Assembly: GCA_964365465.1 (NCBI GenBank)
Contig: CAYIPT010000004.1
Coordinates: 1-41,611, forward strand
Direction: 5' to 3'
Length of the DNA stretch: 41,611 bases
Origin: WO2-35-19 sp964365465
GTDB lineage: Bacteria > Patescibacteriota > Minisyncoccia > Phycocordibacterales > WO2-35-19
Of the stretch, positions 36,429 through 41,611 are shown in pieces. Both the position numbers and the translations under genes were made by a program. Position 1 is the stretch's first letter. The number at the start of each line of letters is the position of its first letter. Under the pieces are notes generated by a model. That model was not told the DNA's origin. It saw only the letters and a list, made by a program, of their open reading frames with translations, and did not search any database.

Positions 36429-36848
36429 TCAACGCACTTCCACGCCCATGCTCCGGCATGTGCCGGCGATAATTTTGACGGCTGATTCCAAATCATTGGC
36501 GTTTAAGTCAACCATTTTTATTTGGGCTATTTCTTCAAGCTGTTTGCGGGTGATAGCGCCCACTTTTTGAGATGGTGGTTTGCCGGCGCCTTTTTCTACA
36601 CCAATGGCTTTCAGAATCAAACTGGAAGCTGGAGGTGTTTTTAATACAAAATCAAAAGTTCTGTCTTCGTAAACATTTATTTCAGCCGGCACCAAACCTT
36701 CCATACCTTTTGTGGCATCATTAAATTGCTTTACAAATTCGCCAATGTTAATACCGGCAGGTCCGAGCGCCGTGCCAACGGGAGGCGCTGGCGTGGCTTT
36801 GCCTGCCGTTATCACCAATTTTATTTTTTTTGTTATCTTTTTAGCCAT
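36429..36848 (-). CDS. rplK: Ribosomal protein L11 (uL11)
   Basis: From ATG 36848 L11 has 139 residues (a 5-residue longer frame exists). MAKKITKKIKLVITAGKATPAPPVGTALGPAGINIGEFVKQFND and the C-terminal QLEEIAQIKMVDLNANDLESAVKIIAGTCRSMGVEV are typical; L11 forms the GTPase-associated stalk base. Its usual partner rplA (L1) does not follow: a hairpin, the copy-2 repeat and a terminator come next. The last codons are part of the hairpin at 36415-36443. Confidence 0.95.
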   Translation of the reverse strand: MAKKITKKIKLVITAGKATPAPPVGTALGPAGINIGEFVKQFNDATKGMEGLVPAEINVYEDRTFDFVLKTPPASSLILKAIGVEKGAGKPPSQKVGAITRKQLEEIAQIKMVDLNANDLESAVKIIAGTCRSMGVEVR

Positions 36849-36890
36849 TTTGTGTGGATACACTACTACAATAATAAAATTATCGCAACT

Positions 36891-36928
36891 CCCCTCTCCT
36901 TCGCAAGGAGAGGGGTTGGGGGGTGAGG
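36891..36928 (-). repeat. CCCCTCTCCTT palindromic repeat in the nusG-rplK spacer
   Basis: cccctctcctt (36891-36901) and aaggagagggg (36905-36915) form a perfect 11-bp stem, loop cgc, followed by ttggggggtgagg. The stem is identical to that in gatA. It lies 4 nt after the nusG stop. Confidence 0.85.
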
Positions 36929-36931
36929 TCG

Positions 36932-37477
36932 TTAAATTTTCTTAACTTGCAAGAAATCCAATTCTACCGGCGTCTCGCGGCCGAACATGGGAACAAGCAC
37001 TTTGACTTTGCCTCTTTCTTCGTCCACTTCTCCTATTTTGCCTTCCAGATCCTTAAACGGTCCGTCTACAATTTTGACAGAGTCGTCCAAAGAAAGATCA
37101 ATGTTGTGTTTAACTTTTTCAGAATTCATTCTCTTGAAAAGTTCCTCCACTTCTTTGGGGTCAAGCTTCACGGGGAAAACTCCTGAGCCGACAAAACCGG
37201 TCACTCGCGGAGTGTTGCGCACCACATACCAAGATTCTTCCGACACAATCATATCCACCAAAACATAGCCAGGAAAAATTTTCTCTTCTTCCTCCACCCT
37301 CTTATTGCCCTTTATTTTTATTTTTTTTTCTGTCGGCACCAGCACATTGAAAATTTTGTTCTCCATGCCCAACGATTCAATACGCTGCTTCAAATTTCTG
37401 GCCACCGCATTTTCGTAGCCAGAATAGGTGTGGATGGCATACCAATTTCGGCCTTCGTGTATTTGTTGCTTTGACAT
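36932..37477 (-). CDS. nusG: Transcription factor NusG
   Basis: NusG (181 residues) binds RNA polymerase, modulates pausing and couples to translation. The NGN domain reads NWYAIHTYSGYENAVARNLKQRIESLGMENKIFNVLVPTEKK... KIFPGYVLVDM, with VRNTPRVTGFVG. The KOW domain is VKIVDGPFKDLEGKIGEVDEERGKVKVLVPMFGRETPVELDF. A repeat shared with the secE leader ends at its ATG. Confidence 0.96.
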   Translation of the reverse strand: MSKQQIHEGRNWYAIHTYSGYENAVARNLKQRIESLGMENKIFNVLVPTEKKIKIKGNKRVEEEEKIFPGYVLVDMIVSEESWYVVRNTPRVTGFVGSGVFPVKLDPKEVEELFKRMNSEKVKHNIDLSLDDSVKIVDGPFKDLEGKIGEVDEERGKVKVLVPMFGRETPVELDFLQVKKI

Positions 37478-37588
37478 AGTATACGAAAATTATTCGAAAG
37501 CTACGAAATGATAACGAAATTTGTTACGAAATAATTTTTGGTTTTAAAATTTTCGTAGCCTTTCGTTATCTTTCGCATGACTTTCGTA
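37478..37588 (-). repeat. acgaaa-rich spacer; nusG leader copy of the secE/nusG repeat
   Basis: atacgaaaattattcgaaagctacgaa...gataacgaaa (37480-37519) aligns with 37768-37809 before secE with about 36 of 44 positions equal. In both, the element ends 2-3 nt before the start codon. The rest of the spacer holds inverted partners (tttcgtagc, tttcgttatc), so it can fold extensively. Confidence 0.65.
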
Positions 37589-37765
37589 TTAGATGAATAA
37601 GTTAAGAATCTTAGAAAAGACGAGGTCAAATAGACCCAAAAAGAAAGCGACCAAAATGGAAATAATAATAACGACCACCGAAAAAACGATTGATTGCCTT
37701 CGGGTAGGCCAAGCCACATGAGAAAGTTCTCCTTTTGTTTCCCTGAAATAATTTAGTATTGACAT
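37589..37765 (-). CDS. secE: Preprotein translocase subunit SecE
   Basis: A 58-residue frame from ATG 37765 to TAA 37589-37591 reads MSILNYFRETKGELSHVAWP, then TRRQSIVFSVVVIIISILVAFFLGLFDLVFSKILNLFI. ELSHVAWPTRRQ is the conserved SecE amphipathic motif and a single membrane helix follows, as in minimal bacterial SecE. SecE clamps SecY in the translocon. Position before nusG is the standard secE-nusG-rplK order. A longer frame covering this stretch in another phase is only its shadow. Confidence 0.93.
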   Translation of the reverse strand: MSILNYFRETKGELSHVAWPTRRQSIVFSVVVIIISILVAFFLGLFDLVFSKILNLFI

Positions 37766-37810
37766 ATGATACGAAAATTATGCGAATAAATACAAAATGA
37801 TAACGAAAAT
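37766..37810 (-). repeat. secE leader copy of the secE/nusG repeat
   Basis: gatacgaaaattatgcgaa...tacaaaatgataacgaaaa lies directly before the secE ATG and matches the nusG leader. It includes a cataat on the minus strand that could be a -10 box. Confidence 0.65.
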
Positions 37811-37831
37811 TTTAAAATTAATTCAGTTTTG

Positions 37832-37856
37832 AAAAAACCCCTTTCGGGGCTTTTTT
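37832..37856 (-). terminator. Strong terminator between SIMPL gene and secE
   Basis: aaaaagcccc-gaaa-ggggtttttt on the minus strand is a textbook intrinsic terminator. It lies about 10 nt downstream of the predicted start of transcription from the promoter at 37873-37900, so it may act as an attenuator for secE-nusG-rplK as well as ending the SIMPL transcript. Confidence 0.85.
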
Positions 37857-37872
37857 ATTAAATTGTAATTTT

Positions 37873-37900
37873 AGTATACACGAAGGAAAAATTGTGTCAA
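37873..37900 (-). promoter_or_regulatory. Promoter TTGACA-16-TATACT upstream of secE
   Basis: TTGACA (37895-37900) is perfect and TATACT (37873-37878) is near perfect, 16 bp apart. It lies just after the SIMPL stop (37915) and points to secE. Confidence 0.7.
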
Positions 37901-37914
37901 GGGGAGTGGGGTCG

Positions 37915-38745
37915 CTACTTGATTTCATAAGTAATGCTAATTTCAGAAGTTATTTTGGTTTCGCCTGTTGGCAATTCAGCTCTTACTGGCGCCGCGGATG
38001 CGGTCATCATATCGCCGCCTTTTCCTTCCATTCCATAATAGATGGGATAATTGCCATTTTCGTTGTAATACAAAATCTTGCCCAATTTTACTCCTAGCTG
38101 TTTGGCGAGCACTTTGGCTTTAGCTTTGGCTTCGGCGATGGCTTCCGCTCTGGCTTGAGCCACATATTGTTCTTTATCGTCAACGCTGAATTCAAGATTG
38201 CTTATATTTTCCACCCCAACCGCGCCAACTTTGGTTACCAAATCAGCCGCTTTTTCGGTATCCCGCACCTTGACTGTAATAGTTTGATTTACTTCATAAC
38301 CGACCAAAATATTTTTGCCTGAAGGGCACGGGTATGCCGTTCCGTCCGCTGTGGCCATCATTGGGCAAGGCCTTTGATTCCACTCATATTTTGGATAAAC
38401 ATTGTAGCCGGTGGTTTTGATGTCTTTGTCGTCAACCCCCGCTTCACGAACCGCTCCCAAGGCCTTGTTTATTTTTGCATCAGCTTTTTCTTGGGCCTGT
38501 TTTACGGTACTGCCGGCTTCAATTACAGAGAAATTAAAGGTGGCAATATCTGGAATGGCATAGGCCTCTCCGCTGCCGGAAACCATAATGGTTGATTGCG
38601 GATAAATTTCTCGTCCAACATTCGGCAACCGTTTGAAATCCGCGATAACTTTTACCAAAAGAAATGCCGAGAGAAACATCAAGGAAATGGTTGCCCATTT
38701 GGATACCCTTTTTGCTCCTTCTTCGCCCAAAAATTGATTGAACAT
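37915..38745 (-). CDS. SIMPL-domain (DUF541) membrane-anchored protein
   Basis: The 276-residue protein has one N-terminal membrane helix (ATISLMFLSAFLLVKVIADF, 18-37) and an outer SIMPL domain. Typical segments are IMVSGSGEAYAIPDIATFNFSVIEAGSTVKQAQEKADAKINKAL, DIKTTGYNVYPKYEW, YEVNQTITVKVRD and ARAEAIAEAKAKAKVLAKQLGVKLGKILYYNE. A Cys pair (PCPMMATADGTAYPCPSG, about 132-147) may form a disulfide. Such proteins are periplasmic or surface-located; their role is poorly known (stress-related in some bacteria). It is divergent from the VTT protein gene. Confidence 0.88.
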   Translation of the reverse strand: MFNQFLGEEGAKRVSKWATISLMFLSAFLLVKVIADFKRLPNVGREIYPQSTIMVSGSGEAYAIPDIATFNFSVIEAGSTVKQAQEKADAKINKALGAVREAGVDDKDIKTTGYNVYPKYEWNQRPCPMMATADGTAYPCPSGKNILVGYEVNQTITVKVRDTEKAADLVTKVGAVGVENISNLEFSVDDKEQYVAQARAEAIAEAKAKAKVLAKQLGVKLGKILYYNENGNYPIYYGMEGKGGDMMTASAAPVRAELPTGETKITSEISITYEIK

Positions 38746-38750
38746 AAAAA

Positions 38751-38775
38751 TATGAATTATGAATAATGCATTATG
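38751..38775. repeat. AT-rich tandem tatgaattatgaataatgc
   Basis: It resembles the tract inside pilD at 11880-11909 and lies in the 20-nt space between the two divergent start codons at 38745 and 38766. Confidence 0.4.
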
Positions 38776-39359
38776 GTATCATAGACGGAATGAGGTGGCA
38801 AAGATTACAAAAAATTGTTTTTGCAGTGTTTATGGTTTTGATAGTTATTTCGCTTCTGATTTATGAGATTATTGGAGATGGCTTAAATTCAGAACAAGTT
38901 AGGCAATATTTGAAAGGGTTTGGCGTTTTGGCGCCCTTTGTTTTCATTGCGTTTTATGCGGCAGGCGCCATTTTTATCCCTTCCACTCCTTTTATGGCTC
39001 TTGCCGGCATTTTGTTCGGTTTCAAATACGGCCTTCTTTACACTATCGTAGGCGGATTTTTGAGTTCTATTATCGTTTTTGAAATATCAAGAAAACTAGG
39101 CAAAGAAAAAGTGGAGAGTGTTTTGGAGTATAAATATTTGAGATATTTGGGCGAGTATAATAAAAAATTGGAAGAGGGCGCTGTTTGGGACCTTATAATT
39201 TTGAGAAACACCCCCATCATGCCTTTTAATGTCTTGAATATTTTGATGGGAGTTTCCAAAATAAAAACTGCGGACTATATTATTGGCACCGCGCTTGGTC
39301 TTATTCCAACAAATGTTTTGACGGTTTATATCGGAGCTTTTATTACAAAAATATTTTAA
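38766..39359 (+). CDS. VTT/DedA (TVP38/TMEM64) family membrane protein
   Basis: The 197-residue polytopic protein carries the VTT signature: FIPSTPFMALAGILFGFKYGLLYTIVGGFLSSIIVFEISRKLGKEKVE (70-117), and later LIILRNTPIMPFNVLNILMGVSKIKTADYIIGTALGLIPTNVLTVYIGAFI, equal to the R..P..P....N...G motif. Family members are thought to move lipids across membranes. The start is either 38766 or ATG 38790; the shorter form begins just before the first helix. A small AT-rich repeat (38751-38775) overlaps the first start. Confidence 0.85.
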   Translation: MHYGIIDGMRWQRLQKIVFAVFMVLIVISLLIYEIIGDGLNSEQVRQYLKGFGVLAPFVFIAFYAAGAIFIPSTPFMALAGILFGFKYGLLYTIVGGFLSSIIVFEISRKLGKEKVESVLEYKYLRYLGEYNKKLEEGAVWDLIILRNTPIMPFNVLNILMGVSKIKTADYIIGTALGLIPTNVLTVYIGAFITKIF

Positions 39360-39392
39360 TTTTTAATTTATTTACTAAATCTCTTAAAATAT

Positions 39393-39845
39393 TTATCTAT
39401 ATTCATCCCTCAATTCGATACCAACTTTTTCAAAACAATCAAGTAAATTATTATAGGTATTTTCGCCACCAAGAAAATCCCAGAATTCATCCGCAACCAT
39501 TACTTCATGTTTCAAATCAAGCATTCCTTTCATTGTCCACCGTGTGTATGGTTTGGGTTCATACGGATTATATGGAATTGAAATTAGTGTATTAACATTA
39601 GCCGTGGGATTATCAAAAAAATAAACAGCTAACCATTCAAGCATATTTCTTTTATATGAAATAAAATCTCCCTTATTTGGTTTTACCGTTTTAAGATCAA
39701 ACATGAATATTTCTCCTTGTTTTGATTCAAGAAATAGATCAACTTTTACTGATTTTAATTTGTTATGTTCTCCGGATTGCGCAACATTTTTTATCCTTTC
39801 AGTTTCTGTAATCTTATTTACTTCACCTGTTTGAACCCCAAACTT
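39393..39845 (-). pseudogene. TdeIII-type restriction endonuclease, N-terminally truncated
   Basis: The open frame from 39845 (after TGA at 39846-39848) to the stop at 39393 gives 150 residues. It contains KVDLFLESKQGEIFMFDLKTVKPNKGDF, a PD-(D/E)XK-type core (VDLF...FDLK), and FKRNMLEWLAVYF-like, IPYNPYEPKPYTRWTMKGMLDL and DEFWDFLGGENTYNNLLDCFEKVGIELRDEYR, which I recognise as the TdeIII family C-terminal half. The N-terminal part, over 100 residues in relatives, is missing; the small gene at 39818-40024 overlaps its beginning in another frame. No start codon exists before residue about 48. It is probably a non-functional remnant of an RM system. Confidence 0.7.
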
Positions 39846-40024
39846 TCATTCATTCCACACTCGATTGTTTCAATCGAAAAATTAGACCTCCTCCTATCCT
39901 CCTGAGTGGAAATATCTTTAATATCATCTGTGTAAAATTCTGCAAGGCGTTTTGCCTTTTGTGCGTTGTCAGTTTTGATCGTAACAATGTATGACTTCGA
40001 TAATATAACTTGAAAATTTTTCAT
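39818..40024 (-). CDS. Small protein in the RM remnant locus
   Basis: The 68-residue protein reads MKNFQVILSKSYIVTIKTDNAQKAKRLAEFYTDDIKDIST... and ends IETIECGMNESLGFKQVK. It has a beta-alpha pattern and no known motif. It lies 5 nt after the stop of the 303-residue gene, so it is likely co-transcribed. Its end overlaps the truncated TdeIII frame. Function is unknown; by position it may belong to the RM system. Confidence 0.55.
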   Translation of the reverse strand: MKNFQVILSKSYIVTIKTDNAQKAKRLAEFYTDDIKDISTQEDRRRSNFSIETIECGMNESLGFKQVK

Positions 40025-40029
40025 ACACT

Positions 40030-40941
40030 TTAAAGATTAAAATCTTTTCTCATCTCAATAAGATTTTTCTCTGCTGAATAAAGCAGTCCGACCTGATCTG
40101 GTATTACATGGATAAACCTGCTTTTTATTTCTGGGAACTGCGTTACTACTTGCTGAAATTTTTTATCTTCATTCGTAACAATATATGGCCGTGTGTCATA
40201 ATCCCGTAAAGTCGCCAATCTTCCAAAACCAGACCATACTCCTGTAGAAATCTCTACCTCAAAAGCATAGACGGGGTAAAATCCGGCGTTTGCTTTTCTA
40301 AACCAAATAACATCAATTTTACGGAGAAGCTCATAATCGGAGTATTGCAATCTGGGACACTCATTCATAGTTATTATATCCCCAATCTTTTTTCGATTGA
40401 ATGTTTTGCTTTTGTCCGGACAATAGGTAGAGTATCCACGTATATTCCCTATATCTATCAATCTACCCTCAATTACACTGTGTATGCTTTCCTCGGGTTG
40501 ACTCAATGAGATGTTTTTCGTAGCAACACTGATCAACAAATTCCAATTGTTGATGTATCCAGAACAGTCTAACCTATGGTCTTTCCCTTTAAGTACAAGA
40601 TGCAAGTCTCTAGTAAAGTTTATTTTATATTCGCCATTTCTATCATGGCTAATTTCTGGTAAATGCGAAATCAAAATATCTGTTGGAATAAATACTATTT
40701 TTTCTATATCTCCGCAAATAAAAACAACAAAAGAATTATCTAAATTATAAACCTCCTCAGCATTAATATAATTTAATCCGAAAAAATATCTGTGCCCTAA
40801 ATCGGAAGCAGTTCTAACAAGAACATTTGCATTACCAACACCATAAGTATTGGTGCGCAAAATTTTTATTGGATTGGCCTTAATTCCTCTCTCCTCCGCT
40901 TTTTGCAGAAATTTTTCTACAAGTTCTCTTTGTGGTTTCAT
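40030..40941 (-). CDS. PD-(D/E)XK-like nuclease-fold protein, RM associated
   Basis: The 303-residue protein has an N-terminal helical and strand-rich part. Its C-terminal third shows LLRKIDVIWFRKANAGFYPVYAFEVEISTGVWSGFGRLATLRDY, with D210 and E228-x-E230 arranged like a PD-(D/E)XE nuclease core. IVTNEDKKFQQVVTQFP after it resembles the end of restriction-like folds. I cannot name the family. It sits between methyltransferase remnant and endonuclease remnant, and itself appears intact. It could be a second nuclease, or a specificity or repair protein. Confidence 0.5.
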   Translation of the reverse strand: MKPQRELVEKFLQKAEERGIKANPIKILRTNTYGVGNANVLVRTASDLGHRYFFGLNYINAEEVYNLDNSFVVFICGDIEKIVFIPTDILISHLPEISHDRNGEYKINFTRDLHLVLKGKDHRLDCSGYINNWNLLISVATKNISLSQPEESIHSVIEGRLIDIGNIRGYSTYCPDKSKTFNRKKIGDIITMNECPRLQYSDYELLRKIDVIWFRKANAGFYPVYAFEVEISTGVWSGFGRLATLRDYDTRPYIVTNEDKKFQQVVTQFPEIKSRFIHVIPDQVGLLYSAEKNLIEMRKDFNL

Positions 40942-40945
40942 AATA

Positions 40946-41444
40946 CTATTGGGATACTATCACACAATTAAGTTGTGAGACAATGATATCAATAGAACGA
41001 GTACCCATTTCCAATGATTGAATAATTGTTGTTCCTGAACCTAAAAATGGATCAAGAATAATATCACCCGGTTTGAAATATGTTTCTTTCTTAAAATCAT
41101 CGGTGTGTGTCTATAAAATACTCAACCAACTGGGGAATATATTTCCCTTTATATGGGTGGAGTCGGTGAACATGTTTTGTAGTGTCTTTTTCGCGTAAAT
41201 TATCAAAAGAAAGCGTCCAGTTTAAATCATTCCCTAAATTTTTTTTCCAATTTATTTCCCTTTTGCCATGCCAAGATTCATAATATTTTTTGAGGTCATT
41301 TAAATTAACCAAAGTTGAACCGTTTTCACCATATTTTTTTACTTTTCCATATTGAACCAGATAGGAAATATTCACGGGTGATATCTCTTTTTCCAGATAT
41401 CCTGACGCCCATTTTGATGCTTCTGGTATAGTTGCTAAAGACAT
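40946..41444 (-). pseudogene. Frameshifted, truncated DNA methyltransferase
   Basis: From ATG 41444 the frame reads MSLATIPEASKWASGYLEKE... INWKKNLGNDLNWTLSF...TTKHVHRLHPYKGKYIPQLVEYFIDTHR and stops at TGA near 41097. Shifting by one base at about 41100, the sequence continues TDDFKKETYFKPGDIILDPFLGSGTTIIQSLEMGTRSIDI, which is methyltransferase motif I with its normal lead-in. It ends at TAG 40946-40948 soon afterwards, before any TSPPY/NPPY motif IV. The gene therefore carries a frameshift and has lost its catalytic second half. The N-terminal helix-turn-helix-like region (TIPEASKWASGYL...VNISYLVQYGKVKKYG) is intact. Confidence 0.8.
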
Positions 41445-41462
41445 GTATTCATTATAGCAAAA

Positions 41463-41611
41463 CTAGATAGCTAATCCATTCATTGCATGAGGCCACCCAT
41501 TTTCGCACTCAGCTGATAATTTAGAGACATAATAATCTGAACCAGAAAGAACTTCAAGTGGGGTCTTTTTGTTTTGGAAAGCATAGTGGACTCGTTTTGT
41601 ATTGTAGAACT
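41463..41611 (-). mobile_element. 3' end of an rve/DDE transposase (runs off the window)
   Basis: In frame from 41609, the minus strand reads FYNTKRVHYAFQNKKTPLEV, then LSGSDYYVSKLSAECENGWPHAMNGLAI and TAG at 41463-41465. The pattern YN..R.H.AF..K.TPLE is the C-terminal end of integrase-core transposases of IS3/IS481-like elements. The element ends close to the methyltransferase remnant, and may have contributed to its decay. Confidence 0.75.

Noticed and set aside
37501..37719. 72-codon frame in the nusG upstream region
   Set aside because: It is an out-of-phase reading of secE; the secE frame 37589-37765 has the conserved motif and a membrane helix.
1..41611. CRISPR arrays
   Set aside because: Repeats seen are palindromic and dispersed or abut start codons; no regular repeat-spacer pattern and no cas gene.
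1..41611. TGA recoding as in some CPR lineages (Gracilibacteria, Absconditabacteria)
   Set aside because: argS and rplK end properly at TGA at the expected family lengths and no conserved gene contains an internal TGA.
1..41611. tRNA or rRNA genes
   Set aside because: I looked for T-loop-like GGTTCGAATCC patterns in the spacers and found none with cloverleaf potential.

Overview
The window most likely comes from a Candidate Phyla Radiation (Patescibacteria), Parcubacteria-type genome. The evidence is AT-rich coding with short intergenic spacers and a fragmented S10 ribosomal operon. It also includes a compact type IV pilus cluster of the kind common in this group, a thymidylate synthase fused to an MtrA/DUF4346-like domain, a ComF without its N-terminal zinc finger, and many small palindromic repeats, some inside reading frames. 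The genetic code looks standard: TGA is a working stop, for example at the ends of argS and rplK. Several genes have a TATAAT-like box 6-8 nt before the ATG, which suggests leaderless transcripts. No tRNA, rRNA or CRISPR array was recognised.

Layout. 1-1010: repeat-rich intergenic DNA, a probably broken small gene and a small membrane protein. 1041-4485: anchored metzincin-type metalloprotease, an IS30 copy sitting just behind a consensus promoter, a winged-helix protein and a membrane protein with a HEPN-like RN...H motif. 4489-8266: gatC-gatA and ligA. 8390-9155: two small genes bracketed by inverted repeat copies. 9213-20717: on the minus strand, a nearly complete type IV pilus machine (pilM, pilN, pilO, a PilP-like protein, pilB, a CheY-like regulator, pilT, pilC, two major-type pilins, pilD, four minor pilins). 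20751-22833: type II restriction-modification (RM) pair. 22870-23754: comF and a coiled-coil protein. 23794-26542: a nonsense-interrupted small gene, a LexA-DNA methyltransferase fusion and a convergent DHH-like protein. 26766-30318: rpsS-rplV-rpsC-rplP-rpmC-rpsQ-rplN-rplX-rplE. 30466-33483: argS, a DEDDh exonuclease-like gene and purN. 34072-36268: thymidylate synthase and dCMP deaminase, a dTMP-forming pair. 36429-37765: secE-nusG-rplK, with a secE too short for usual ORF cut-offs. 37915-39359: SIMPL-domain and VTT-domain membrane proteins. 39393-41611: a decaying TdeIII-type RM locus and the end of a transposase.

The most unusual item is the single polypeptide at 24129-25589. It joins a complete LexA (winged helix, Ala-Gly cleavage site, Ser/Lys dyad) to a complete amino-methyltransferase (TSPPY and DPFVGSGTT), so DNA methylation may be tied to RecA/SOS-type self-cleavage. 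A second theme is repeats placed exactly against start codons (pilO, rplX, nusG, secE) and palindromes read in frame in gatA, gatC, comF, purN and probably fimT. All functional statements are from sequence reading only; no database search was run.
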